Assembly (NCBI GenBank): GCA_944472155.2
Contig: OX235272.1
Span: 16,910,354-16,974,353, forward strand
Source: Trichobilharzia szidati
Taxonomy: Eukaryota; Platyhelminthes; Trematoda; Strigeidida; Schistosomatidae
Direction: 5' to 3'
DNA length: 64,000 nt
The translations under genes and the position numbers were made by a program. Positions 23,684-34,599 of the stretch are shown here, in pieces. How positions within the stretch are numbered: the first letter of the stretch is position 1; the number at the start of each line of letters is the position of its first letter. Below the pieces are notes generated by a model. It was not told the origin of the DNA, made no database searches, and worked only from the letters and a program-made list of their open reading frames with translations.

Positions 23684-24700
23684 CGTTTGGAGTAAACACA
23701 GGAGTCAGACAAGGATGCTTATTATCACCAATGATATTCCTAATTGTGGTGGACTGGATTATGCGTCAGACAGTGGGAAACGAGAAGACAGGGATATCCT
23801 GGACCGAAGTGAAGAACCTAGAAGACCTGGATTTCGCGTGTGGATGATTTATGTTTGATGTCACACAAAATCGAAGACTAACAAGCGAAAACCGACAAAC
23901 TGGTCGAAGAAGCAGCAAAGACAGGACTCCAGGTGAACATAGACAAGACGGAGGTTATGAAAATAACCAACCAACAACAACAACAGCAACATCCAGCGCC
24001 AATCACCATCAACGGAAGGGATTTGAAAGAGGTTACTTCATTCACTCACTTATCTAGGGAGCATTGTCTCAACTACAGGCAGGTGGAACGGACGAGGATG
24101 TCAAATCGAGAATCGGGAAGGCGAGAAACACATTCATCAACCTGAAACCAATCTGGAAATCTTCCGCTGTCACTCCTCAACATCAACAACAAAATTCGGA
24201 TTTTCAATACAAACGTCAAGTCAGTCAGTTCTTCTATACGGATCGATCAGAAACTTGGCCAGTGGGTCACAAAGAATATTTCCAACAGCCTGTTGCAGAC
24301 CTTTATCAACAACTAACTGTCTTCGCTGGCTCTATACTGAAGATCAGATGGCCGGAAAGAATCAGCAACAAGAAACTATGGGAAGAAACAAAACAAACAG
24401 AACCAGTCGCCCAACAAATATGCAGGAGAAAGTGGAGATGGATTGGACACTCACTCGCTGAGGAGGCCACTGGGTGACATCGCGCGTCAGGCCATAGCTC
24501 GAGTGGAATCCGAAAGGGAAGCGGCGAGTGGGACGTCAGTGCAAGGGTGACATGGAGGAGATCGTGTGAAGAGGAGTTGAAACAGTATGGACTAACATGG
24601 ATGCAGGTGAAAAGTACAGCAGAAGAGAGAAGCAAGTGGAGATGTGCAGTTGAAGCCCTATGTTCCACTAGGAACCCAAGGGAACAATAAATAATAATAA
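23684..24700 (+). mobile_element. RTE-B LINE, 5'-truncated
   Basis: Starts at EAFGVNTGVRQGCLLSPMIFLIVVDWIMRQTVGNEKTG. It carries the same 4-nt break in the FADD box (near 23835) as the copies at 18787 and 36301, then DLQAKTD-, NIDKTEVMKI-, KIRWPER- and RWRWIGHSL-coding parts and the 3' hairpin and AAT tail. Dead copy. Confidence 0.9.
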
Positions 24701-25131
24701 TTCACTTGTTGCTGTATGAACTTATAGGATAATGTTTTATTGAACAAGGTAATTAATACAAATTGCAAACGTCGTTATTATTTTAATTACCTTCAGTGAT
24801 TTAATGACTAACTAAAGCAATCAACAAATAAAAAACTGACAATCTAACCAATCAAATAACACTAAAAAATGTGAACCAATCAGAATTAAAATAAATGTAC
24901 TATGAATATCTGTTAGAATTGTGATTGGCTAAATAACAGAAGAATTTAACTTAACCTGAAAACGTGTTCATCTAAACTAAAATAGATTTTCAGAAATGTT
25001 TACTTACAATAAAAGAACACATAGACATTACATAACATGATCGTTTTATCAACATTTATAAATTTATAAAAAAATTTATTCCTGATATCCAGCATTAATT
25101 CAATTCGGAAAATTATGTTTACAATTCTTTC
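24701..25131. other. AT-rich upstream region of the protocadherin exon
   Basis: Very AT-rich, non-repetitive as far as can be seen. No TATA box or promoter motif is called with confidence. It could be intron between a 5' UTR exon and the coding exon. Confidence 0.35.
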
Positions 25132-25149
25132 AATTCTGCTCATTTCTAG
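25132..25149 (+). promoter_or_regulatory. Probable 3' splice acceptor just before the start codon
   Basis: A pyrimidine-rich run (ttctttcaattctgctcatt) ends in TTTCTAG, with the ATG five bases after the AG. This could join an upstream 5' UTR exon or accept a spliced leader, since trans-splicing is known in flatworms. Which applies cannot be told from sequence alone. Confidence 0.5.
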
Positions 25150-25154
25150 TTATA

Positions 25155-27671
25155 ATGCCTACAACTGATTGTGGAAATAATCACAATTATGGTATTAAAT
25201 TCCAATCAAATACATTTTTACACATAAGATTAATTCATATTTTATTCGATAGTAATTATATTATTCAATATATCTATTTACTGATATTATTAGTGACAGA
25301 AATTAATTGCAGTAAACAATTAGGTGTAAATACATCAATGACGTCGAATCAATTGTCACAATCAATACATCAGTATCCTGTGCATAATACACTTCACAGA
25401 AATGATGATATGTTAATGCCTGATAATGATCCTTTATCCCTGACGTCATCATCATCATCAGCAACAACAACGACACTACAGCTTGCATTTATTGTCACTG
25501 AAGAAGTCCCAATTGGTACGATAGTAGGCAATATACTGAATAAATTACATTTACAGAATCCTAATTGGTTAATAACAAACACACTGAGTCATAGTAACAG
25601 TAACAGTAATAAAAACAATAATAATGGGAATAATAAGAAAAACAATCAATTTATTAATTTAAAACCAATTCCGTATATTAGTTTAAATCAAACGACCGGT
25701 GATCTGCTTGTACGTACACGTATTGATCGTGAATCATTGTGTGATACTATGGGAACATGTTGTCATACTGATAGACAAACTGACTTTCAATTATGGTCAA
25801 ATTATAAGCTGGATATAAGTAATCATGATAAATTAACTGGACAATTGTCATTGATTTCACCAAATTGTGTACTACGTATGCTTGTACTTCTTCAGTTAGA
25901 TAAGGAACAATTTCTGGAAATTGTTATTTATGTATTAGATATTAATGACAATACACCAAGATGGGTACAATCAGTGATTGAGTTAGAGATACCAGAACAT
26001 GTAGCTATAGGGACAAGTTATCAGTTGCCTGAAGCGATAGATCCTGATCAAGGACCAATGCATACAGTGATAGCCTATGAGCTGCAAAATAAACCATTGA
26101 AAGAGGATGATACTGGTCATACTGCTCCAAGCCATTCGAATAGAAATGTAGTCACAAAACAACCATTCAGTTTAGATGTACATGCTTTAGAAAATTCCAA
26201 TGCTGAAATGCAAAAGTTTTCATTGAGACTGCGTGTTGAAGAGGATTTAGACAGAGAAAGCCAATCATCCTATGAAATGATTCTATATGCAATTGATGGC
26301 GGTGATACTTCTAGTGAGATACATAGTGGTAATAGACCATTGTCTAATCCAGTGAATAAGCATACAGGATCAGTGCTAATTCGTGTACTATTGATGGATA
26401 AAAATGATAATCCGCCAGTGTTCAAGAATCCTCAGCCAGTTGTAATTATTCCAGAGAATACTAAACCAGGGACTGTTATCTATCAGGTGTCAGCCAGTGA
26501 CTTGGATTCTGCTGATCATGATTCTCTAGTCTACAAGATTGGACCATCAGCCAGCCCTGAAGTTCAGCGATGTTTTAGACTGAATTCAAAAACTGGAGAG
26601 CTGATGCTTATTATGCCATTGAGTTATCAAAATGCTAGTTTGCTGCCAGCACAGGATAATTCAAATGTAAATATGAATTTAAATAGTAGGATGGATATTA
26701 CAACTACTACTACCTCTACAGGTTCACAAATGGGTCATATTATACCTATTCAAGTCAGTGATCAAATACATATCACACAAATGTTGTTAAAAGTGGTTCT
26801 ACGCAAGATTAATATGAATCCACCAACCATACATGTTGCCTCTCATCTACGCTTATCATCAAGAGGTAATCAAATATGGATAGCTGAAGATACTCAGCCT
26901 GGATCTCTTGTCGCTATGATTAATGTAATCGACCCGGATGAACTTATACCACAAGCTGCTAGAACAAATCAAATGTTAGGCAATTTTCAAAAGTCTGAAT
27001 GTCGAAGTAAACACGAACTGTTTGATATTGTACCATTGCATACAGCGACTAATTCTGATTTTAGGATTTTATTGAAAAAATCACTGGATCGTGAAACAAA
27101 ATCATCACATACAGTAAAAATTGAATGTTGGGATTCTGGAGAACCCCCGTTGACCGCTGAAACCAGTATTCTAATACAAGTGGATGATGTGAACGATTCA
27201 CCACCGGTGTTTGAACGTCAATTCTACTTTGCTAAACTGAAAGAAGGTCTTGACGCGTCAACGACTATTATACAGGTACGTGCTACTGATGCTGATTTAG
27301 GCAAAAATGCTGAGATTGTATATCGATTAGTCAGTCAAGAGTATACACCAGCTACACCTTTACCAGAATCAATGTGCTCTTCAATGAATACAGTACACTT
27401 TGATAATAATTTAATAATGATTAATGAAAACACTGGAGAGTTGATCAGTCAAATATCTTTAGATCGTGAAAGTATATCATCGATTAATTGTACAATTGAA
27501 GCAATCAATCGAAATCAGTTGTATGTGGATAATGAAAATCAAAAATCGTCTGAGTATAAAACATCAACACAAGTTATTATAACTATTGAGGATGTTAATG
27601 ATTGTAAACCAGTTTTCAATGAATCATCCTATGAGTTCACAGTTGTTGAAGGTCAGAAATCTCATCATCAA
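25155..27671 (+). CDS. Protocadherin-like cell adhesion protein, first coding exon (partial gene)
   Basis: A calcium-dependent adhesion protein expected at the cell surface. The exon encodes 839 residues and ends in phase 0 (…GQKSHHQ) at a CAA|GTAAGC donor; the reading frame runs another 36 codons into intron, and that part (VSWCRH…) should not be protein. A hydrophobic stretch at residues 34-50 (YIIQYIYLLILLV) looks like a signal anchor or late signal peptide. Cadherin repeats: EC1 about 108-268, starting FIVTEEVPIGTIVGNI and ending LDINDNTP; EC2 about 270-421 (LDRES, MDKNDNPPVF); EC3 about 425-557, degenerate, closing MNPP rather than DxNDN; EC4 about 571-685 (LDRET, DDVNDSPPVF); EC5 about 690-821 (DADLGKNAE, LDRES, EDVNDCKPVF); EC6 starts near 825. 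The transmembrane and cytoplasmic parts must lie on later exons not seen here. EC1 holds a low-complexity Asn/Lys/Ser insert at about 143-165. The start is the only Met before the hydrophobic segment. Family assignment is firm; protocadherin rather than Fat/Dachsous type is inferred from the EC1 form and the single huge exon. Confidence 0.9.
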
Positions 27672-27680
27672 GTAAGCTGG
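27672..27680 (+). promoter_or_regulatory. 5' splice donor of the protocadherin exon
   Basis: GTAAGC follows CAA at the end of codon 839. Cadherin similarity stops at the same point, just inside the sixth repeat, so the donor is supported by both the motif and the protein. Confidence 0.8.
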
Positions 27681-28309
27681 TGTAGACACAAAAAAATGTA
27701 TAAATTGATGTTTTCTTGTGTTCTCTGTTATGCATGTGTTTTTCTTAAGGAATTTTTCATTAACCGTCCAGACAAGGGTTAACTTCAATGTTTAGTCAGG
27801 CTTTTAAAATTATTCATCGAATTATGTAACTGTCTCTCCTAATCACTATGAATGTGATTGTTCGCCTTATGGGGTGCAAAATTACTGATTAACTGATGAG
27901 CTTTGGAGATGGGAGTCTGGCCAGTGACCCCATACCACAAAAGCCAAAACAGTCATTACTGAGATATGAGACCTTGAGCTTGAAACCCTGTGTTCCATGC
28001 GGCACATGAAGGAATGAAAAGTGTGGACCATTGGAACACAGCTTCAATGTAAAGAAAAAATGTAACGTGATATGTTGTATCACACAGTCCAGTAATAATC
28101 AAATCCTATCGTCCTATGTCTTCTAAAGGGCTTTGTTTTATCCCTCTGTTAATTTATGGTGCTTTTGATTCGGCAACTGATTTTATCACCCGATGTGTTG
28201 TTCTTCACTGAGTGATAAACTTGATCCATGTCAGTGTGTCTGTCGAGCATATATTGATTTTTGCATCTGACGTTTAGGGATTTTTCTTCGCATTCTCTAC
28301 ATTTTCATT
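27681..28309. other. Intron or downstream sequence with a worn RTE-tailed SINE
   Basis: At about 27900-28025 the sequence ends in 'ccctgtgttccatgcggcac' and 'atgaaggaa', the RTE-type 3' tail, with worn sequence before it consistent with a decayed SINE on the plus strand. Nothing else recognised. Confidence 0.45.
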
Positions 28310-28450
28310 GTTTCAAGAATTTGTACATCTTCCCAGGTAAATTGGCACCCTCATATATCCACATGTATTGATTGGTATGAAGGAATATAGATATATATTG
28401 TGCTTTTTGACAGATGGTTTATGTTCTTCGACTCAAGTTTGAGACATCTA
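28310..28450 (-). pseudogene. PLE GIY-YIG region remnant
   Basis: Aligns by eye with the minus-strand PLE endonuclease segment at 35690-35830 (shared 'gaatttgtacatcttcccag' versus 'agtttgtacattttcccag' blocks in the same order). Too decayed to translate. Confidence 0.5.
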
Positions 28451-28557
28451 TGAGGATTACTCTTTTCCCCAAATTCATGGACCTTATTTCTCTAAGAATC
28501 TGTTCACTACAATTCCACATGCCTTTATTTAAACAGTATGTGAATGCTACTCAGCGT

Positions 28558-28586
28558 GGATATATATATATATATATATATATATA
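28558..28586. repeat. (TA)n microsatellite
   Basis: Uninterrupted TA dinucleotide run of about 27 bases. Confidence 0.95.
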
Positions 28587-28659
28587 GGGGCAGTTGAGGA
28601 CTGAAGATAGGCTACATGTTTATCTTCTGACTGTTTACATGCCAAGATTCATCCAGTGG

Positions 28660-29045
28660 TTGGTTTGAAAGGATATGATTGATTCCATGACCGGTCAAAC
28701 ACTGACTTCATTCAGAGAAGCATCAAAAATCAGTAGAGAATAATGGAAAGCATTTTAGCAATGTGGAGTGATTTAGAGAACCACTGAAAACTAGGCTGGA
28801 ACATTGGCCGGCGGTTGTATTGTAAATCGCGAATTGTCAGAAGTTTGAATTCATCGGCCATTCATAGGTCCCATCACAGTAGTTGAGTGGTTAACGAACT
28901 CACCGTATACCCGGAATGTCCTGGATTTGATTCTGCATGGAATATTTGGTGATGGTGAGTCTAGAACCGTGACGAAACAGCTGACTGTTTTTTCAGTGGT
29001 TCTTTAACTGAAGTTACTTCGTGATCAATTGTGAAATTCATTGAG
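28660..29045 (+). mobile_element. S2 SINE, decayed
   Basis: Begins with the S2 start 'ggtttgaaaggatatgattg', passes a worn tRNA-like head ('agtggttaacgaactcaccg', 'ggatttgattctgc') and a damaged hammerhead-like block (gacgaaacagctgac), and ends 'tcagtggttctttaactgaa'. The start and end are inverted copies of each other in part. Confidence 0.65.
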
Positions 29046-29636
29046 TGATTTCCCTGAATTTACAGTTTGCTAGCCACTTCTATAGATAACTAGCCTTCGT
29101 ATTCAAAGTCCTTTAACGATTTATTTTACTGAATTACTGAGTACGACAAAAATATAAAAACAGCCAATAAATGCTGGAAAATTGTTTTTTATAGTCAATG
29201 TATATAATGAAAGCATCTAAGCAGTAAAGGTTTCTTTCGTAATGGTTATACTGAAGACGATAATATTGTCACCATCATGTCATCATAACCACTGTCTATA
29301 TTACGTAGGATGGAATTATGCTATAGAAATACAGAAGAGGAGGAAGTGGGTGGAATCCGGTGGCCTGATGAGGAAGTGAATTGTAGGCTTTTTACGATTT
29401 CCTTTGCAGTGTGACAGAATAACAATTGAGTGTATAAGGACTTTGCTTTCTTTTTCTGTGAACAAAAGATTTCAGACTTTATACTATTTTATCTGTTTTG
29501 AAAAGAGATGAATGACTATCATCTATTGGAGGCGATTTTAGAATTTGTGAATTGTCTAAAGCGCAAGTTTATTGATTACAGTATAGCCTTCATATGAAAA
29601 TCAGAACTAAAGTCGTAAGCCAAGAGAGTTTCTTTT
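29046..29636. other. Unassigned stretch
   Basis: No gene, exon or repeat recognised. Confidence 0.3.
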
Positions 29637-29872
29637 GAGCGTCGGTGGCATAGCGGTTAGGACGCTAGCCGACCATGCACATGGTCTGGGGTTCGATCCC
29701 CGGCCGACGCACTCCTTTACCTCACTAAGTCAGAAATAATGCTGGTAAAGAGGAAAGGTTAGGCATGAGGCTAGCAACGCCATCCTGTAAAAATTAAGCA
29801 CTGCTACGGAAACTTCAAGCCACTAGCTTGAGGTCCTATGTTCCACTGGGAACGTGAAGGAAAAAAATCGTC
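29637..29872 (+). mobile_element. S1 SINE, near full length
   Basis: tRNA-like head with a perfect 7-bp acceptor stem (GCGTCGG/CCGACGC), A box within 'tggcatagcggttaggac', and B box 'ggttcgatcc' inside a paired T arm. The anticodon loop is one base short, so it is not a working tRNA. A unique middle (aggcatgaggctagcaacg) follows, and then the tail 'tatgttccactgggaacg', which matches the RTE LINE 3' end. The head is Glu-tRNA-like in sequence (inference). A minus-strand copy lies at 55476-55708. Confidence 0.88.
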
Positions 29873-30074
29873 AAGAAGGCTGAAGCTATGGAATTTAGCA
29901 GTTTTCACTATCTACAAAAGTTATGCACACTCTTGGTCTACTGAGTTAAAACCCTACTCAGAGTAATTTAAAGTTTCTAAGCGTCTATAATCATTTACAC
30001 TGTTAAACCCCCTAAGTAGACAAGTCTGAAACTCAAGTTAACATAAATAGAGCAGGGGTGATGAAGATATCCAG

Positions 30075-30440
30075 AGATAGTCACCTCTTTTCCTGACCTG
30101 TGCAGCATCGTTTCAATTGCAGGTAAAATGAACGAGAATATCAGACTCAGCCAGGTTCGCATCACCAAAGTATGTCACTATTCCGCTACTCTAAAATCAG
30201 TGTAGAAATCCAAAGCATTCAGTATAAAAAAGAAAATTCGGGTTTTCAACACTTATGTCAAATCGGCGCTTGGAGAAATAGTGCAGGGTTTTCCAACGGA
30301 CTACTGCAGATCTTCATCAGCATCTGTGATCGCTTCATATTGAAGATCAAGGGACTGGTCGAAAGGGAAAAAAAATAAAGAAATACCAAGAAAGAAACAG
30401 AACTGAGGTGACTAGTGTGCAACTTCACTCTTCGGACGCA
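30075..30440 (+). mobile_element. RTE-D LINE, decayed C-terminal fragment
   Basis: Contains the worn 'gtttcaattgcaggta', 'ttcgggttttcaacact' and 'catattgaagatcaaggg' blocks of the RTE C-terminal coding region, in order. No tail. Confidence 0.6.
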
Positions 30441-30552
30441 TAAGGAGAACCTGAATAGTAGACGACACGTGACGTGAGGGAGAAAGTCTGACTAGGAAAT
30501 GAAGCTTTTTGGAAGTAGGGGAACCAGTTCAAAGAGACTTCGGACTCTAGTG

Positions 30553-30786
30553 TGAGTCGGTGGTTTAGGGATAGGATTCTTGCAAGCCACGCAGCTTATC
30601 CGGGATTCAGTTCCCGGTTGACGTACTCCTACATTTCGCCTAGTTGGTAGTGAGCCCGGAAACGAACGAAACGTGAGTGTGGGACCAGGAGATACATTCA
30701 ACAAAAATAACATGAGCGCTTTTGAAGCTGTCACGCTGAACCCTGAAGCCCTATGTTCCATTAAGAACACAAGGGATTTTTTTCTA
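30553..30786 (+). mobile_element. S4 SINE: tRNA-like head with RTE tail
   Basis: Head with A-box-like 'tggtttagggataggat' and B-box-like 'ggattcagttcccggttga', a middle with 'ctagttggtagtgagccc', and the RTE-type tail 'gaagccctatgttccattaa'. Related to but distinct from S1. The element near 43580-43808 looks similar. Confidence 0.7.
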
Positions 30787-30964
30787 AATGATTCTGTCGG
30801 ATTCATAAGTGGACATGGTTCATTTCTGAACGGGTTGTTCAGTTTAAGTGTTGCTCTAATTCTTGCTTGCTTGTAGGGCTGTTCTAAAAGGCTACATGAT
30901 TATGAGCAGTCAGTTGGGCACGAAGCATCATCCAGTTATTATTACTATATCAGTGACAGATTAT

Positions 30965-31383
30965 TATGTTTCACGAGTTGATCACGGACTGATATCAGTT
31001 AGAGAACCATTTAGAAAATTAATATGATGCTCGCTAGTGACTTGCTACAGGATGGAGGTTCCTGGAGTTCTAGTGAGGGGTCGTGACCAGTGAGGTCCAA
31101 TTAGATGTCACGTGTGTGGATGGATGTCTCACCAACGACAATGGTTGGGGTCGCGCTAAATCACGAATGGGTAGAAGTTTGAATTCATGAGCCACTGAAT
31201 CGGGTCCCAGTGGCTGAATGGTATACGAGCTTGCCTTGTAACCGGAAGGTCCTGGGTTCGAATCTCAGTGGGTGTGTACTGCCGATGATTCCCAAACTAG
31301 GATGAAACAGCAGCTGTCCAGTACTCCCTGGTTTTCAATGGTTCTCTAACTGATATCAGTCCGTGATCAACTCGTAAAACATA
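30965..31383 (+). mobile_element. S2 SINE bounded by 47-bp terminal inverted repeats
   Basis: Left end 30965-31011 and right end 31337-31383 are reverse complements with one mismatch. Inside are a 5' segment ('gttctagtgaggggtcgtga'), a tRNA-like head (A box in 'gtggctgaatggtatacgag', B box 'gggttcgaatctc') and a hammerhead-like block 31276-31326. There the core reads CCGATGA (second base changed) and an extra CAG is present in stem III. Combines Pol III promoter boxes, a ribozyme-like fold and inverted ends. Confidence 0.8.
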
Positions 31384-31645
31384 ACTAACCCTTACAAACC
31401 AAACTTTAGAAAACAGACTATTATACTACAGTACCCAAATTCTACTATTACAATTTTTGATTACAGATTATTAAACAACTAAGTAATCTATCGTCAGTGT
31501 CAGTCATGCCGACTATTGTTACTTCATCAGAATGTGCTCCAAGACCAAGGACAACTCTCTGTCGTCTATGTAGGCGACAAGTCCTCCTAAAGCATAAAGC
31601 ATATTGTTTGTTTCCTCTTCTTAGCATCAATCTCTATTAGTAATA

Positions 31646-31922
31646 TTATTATTCCCTGAGGTTCCGAGTGGAACATATGGCTTAAGTAGAATATTCGCAT
31701 TCCATCCCGTTTCCTGAAAGCCTATTAAGCTGACTCTCGTCTCCTTCTCACAGTATCTCCGCCATTTCACACTCGGACGCCCAACCCATATCTCAATTCG
31801 TATTCAGGTTCCACTCGAGGCTAAGAATGACACATGATGTCCCTCAACAGTTTCCTGAGTGCGTGTCCGATCAGTCTTTATTTACTTCGGCATATTTCCT
31901 AGACAACAGGCCCTTAGTTGAT
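31646..31922 (-). mobile_element. RTE-D LINE 3' end
   Basis: Minus-strand 3' end with hairpin 'gttccactcggaacctcag' and coding remnants (ccactcgag, cgaagtaaata). It abuts the CR1 tail at 31923. Confidence 0.75.
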
Positions 31923-32577
31923 TAATAATAATAATAATTTGCTTTATTCCAAAACAGTACATGTGATACAGAATAGAATTCTCAGCATTTTGTTACTACA
32001 GTATTGCATCCAGTTAGTACATTATCAATAAATAGAATTCTACATAGATTAAGGAAATCTCAGTTCATTATGACAACAACAATATTGGCATGTCGGTAGC
32101 CAAGCCAAAGTTGAAGAGTGTTTGAAAGTGTTAGAAAAGTAGGAGGTGTCATATTTACTGGCGTAAGCGAGAGAAAGAAACAAAGCAGCACATAACGGAA
32201 AAAGAGAGAGAGCAAGAGAAGGAAAAGAAAGAAAGAAAATGTTGTACCTATAAGTGATATGAGTTGGAAATACGAGGTCCAGTTGTTCTACTGACTATTT
32301 AATGAATTATAGGTGTCACGTTTAATGCTTTCTTTATCGCACAGAACACGAGCTAAGTAGGGTATGGTTGAGTTTTTGTACTTGCTGGTGCGAGCATATA
32401 GTTTTCTATATAGACTTCTGGTTTTGCCTGATGAGATGCAAGGGGAGAGTTGTGGGTGAAGTGGGTGATATGAGTTAGATAAAATGGATTTGGCCCATTT
32501 TTCACATGAGTCGATGTGCCTGTCGACCAGAATATTAACAAGCTGGTTAAGTGGCACGTTGCCTACCCTGCTGACAA
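31923..32577 (-). mobile_element. CR1-type LINE 3' end
   Basis: Same 3' UTR and coding end (VGNVPLNQLVNILVDRHIDSCEKWAKSIL...KTRSLYRKLYARTSKYKN) as the copies at 8676 and 38450. 5'-truncated at the LNQL/GNV region, followed by unrelated sequence. Confidence 0.88.
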
Positions 32578-32747
32578 GAAGCAGTAGTAGTGCTGTATCT
32601 TGGTAACTTGATTTTTTAATTTGAAGTGATTGCTTCACCTTTAATTTATCCATGTTGGTTTCTGCAGCTTCCAACTTTAGTTACACCTTCAGTTATTAAA
32701 TGCTATTCTTCATGTTTCTAACAAATGAACTTCAAAGTCTTTTTCTT

Positions 32748-32900
32748 TTTTCTTTTTCCTTCACGTTCCCCAGTAGAACATAGGGCTTCAAACTGGTGGC
32801 TTGAAGTTTCTGTAGCAGTATTTATTTTACAGGATGGGGTTGCTAGCCTCATGCCCAACCTTTCCTCTTTGCCAGCATTATTTCTGGCTTATTTATTTTA
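32748..32900 (-). mobile_element. S1 SINE, 3' half
   Basis: On the minus strand: 'aggttgggcatgaggctag', then 'gaagccctatgttctactgg'. The head is missing here; a second S1 head with the other tail type follows at 32906-33112 on the same strand. Confidence 0.75.
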
Positions 32901-32905
32901 TTTTT

Positions 32906-33112
32906 GATTTACACCTTGATTCCACACCGTATTTTCAGTACAAGTATGGAATTTTCAGCATGGATATCGGTTGCCCAAATTCAGGCATACCATAGATATC
33001 GGGTGTGCGCCGGCAGGGGATCGAGGTAAAGGATTGCGTTGGCCAGGGATAGGACCCCAGACCATGTGCATGGTCGGCGAGCGTCCTAACCGCTGTGCCA
33101 CAGACGCACTTC
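32906..33112 (-). mobile_element. S1b SINE
   Basis: Minus-strand head 'gtggcacagcggttaggac' with 'ccatgcacatggtctgggg', then the A-rich-tail body including 'ctgaaaattccatacttg'. It holds an internal duplicate of head-like sequence (cgatcccctgcc). Confidence 0.7.
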
Positions 33113-34128
33113 AGTAACTCTGCCTTATCTATTTTCACTTGAAATCCTATCTTCACTGCTTCTTTTCACGAGTCTGTATTAATTAGTAGAATCAACTAAA
33201 TCTACAAAATGAATGATCCCATTTTTCTCCCTCTCGTAAGGGAAAAAACAACAGTTCAGTGAATATTATTTCAAGGCATCAACTAAAGCAGCCAAAAACC
33301 ACATATTTGTTGAAAAAAGCGTACGCCATCTTTGGATTGGTTATTATTATTATTATTATCATTTTAGTTTGACCTTTTCGCTTAAAATAGTGTACAGTGT
33401 ATACAGTAGGTGTAGATAGTGTATCCTTTTTCCCCTCAGCCACCTACCACTCTCTCTCTCTCTCTCCATCTTTCTATCTCTCCATCTCTCATTAGTACAT
33501 TTTTACACATATAATTTTCGACTACTGATGCATTTGTTTCCCTTCTTCACATTTCTAAATTATACACCTGTAATATTTAACTAGGGATTAGCTTCATTTC
33601 TACATATATTATCATGTAGGCATAACTGGACATAACTTTAGGGAATGATATATGATGTGGAGAAACATACATTCATGTATATATTGATCTTTTCGAGAGG
33701 TTTGTTTGCACAATATCGTTTGATATCAATGACGGGTGTATATGTGTAGATTACTAGACAGATACTACTAGTAGCAGTAGTAATAGTAGTAATAATTATG
33801 CACACCAATACAGAAACATAAATCCTGCTTGAAGATTTAATTTAATCAAGTTTATCATTCTGATGATTAGGCAACCAGTTTAAAATATACACATACTAAT
33901 AAAAGTTAAAGGTCAACCGTCTAAATGTCAGATAGCTAATAAATCAAAAAAAAGGGAATGTATAAATATTTCTCTTCAGAAAATAAATACCAATTACCAG
34001 GATACATTCTGAAGTCCTCCTAATGTGGTTTAGAGACTTGGCGGCGCCTTCGCTCAGTACTGAAGATCCAGTGGTTAGTTGGAAAGGATTAGCATAACAA
34101 GGTATTCTATCAACCATGAACCTATCGC
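33113..34128. other. Unassigned stretch with microsatellites
   Basis: ATT repeats near 33345 and CT repeats at about 33450-33490. No gene or interspersed repeat recognised. Confidence 0.4.
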
Positions 34129-34290
34129 GTCGGCGGCGACCATGCACATGGTCCGGGGTTCGATCCCCTACCGACGCACACCTGATATCTATGGTCGGCC
34201 TGCAAAATTTGGGCTACCGATATCAAATGCTGAAAATTCCATACTTGTACCAAAAATACGGTGTGGAATCAAGCTGTAATCAGAAAAAAA
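34129..34290 (+). mobile_element. S1b SINE with shortened head
   Basis: The head lacks about 20 bp around the A box but keeps 'ccatgcacatggtccgggg' and B box 'ggttcgatcc'. The A-rich-type tail runs to 'caagctgtaatcagaaaaaa'. Without an A box it could not drive normal Pol III transcription. Confidence 0.75.
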
Positions 34291-34566
34291 GCATGAATCA
34301 TCCAGAAGAAAATAGAGATGGATGGGACACAGGCTGAGAAGATGGTTATGTGACATCACACAACAGGTAGATCTTCGAGTGGATACGAATGATAATCAAA
34401 AGACGAGTTGGACATCCGAAGGTGACATGGAAGAGGTCGTGTGAGGAGGAGATGCGAGTTTATTAGAGATCATGGAGCCAGCTTAGGTGGACTTCAGAAA
34501 ACAGGATGAGATGGAGATGCTCTGTCGAAGCCGTATGTTCCATTCACACCCGAATGGAATAAAAAT
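34291..34566 (+). mobile_element. RTE-D LINE 3' end
   Basis: Worn WRWMGHRLR-coding block ('gatggatgggacacaggc'), 'gaagaggtcgtgtgaggag' and a 3' end with an extended hairpin ('gttccattc' ... 'gaatggaat'). Confidence 0.7.
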
Positions 34567-34599
34567 AATCTTCTGAAGTGAGATACTGCACTTGTTTCT

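Noticed and set aside
25303..25582. Minus-strand ORFs inside the protocadherin exon
   Set aside because: They overlap a clear cadherin coding frame and have no motif; shadows of the real gene.
27672..27782. Last 36 codons of the protocadherin open frame as protein
   Set aside because: Cadherin similarity stops at a good splice donor in phase 0; the rest is intron read-through.
28558..28586. TA run as a promoter or origin
   Set aside because: Simple microsatellite; no supporting elements nearby.
29637..29708. Functional tRNA gene
   Set aside because: The anticodon loop is short, the sequence is repeated in several worn copies, and it is fused to a SINE body and tail.
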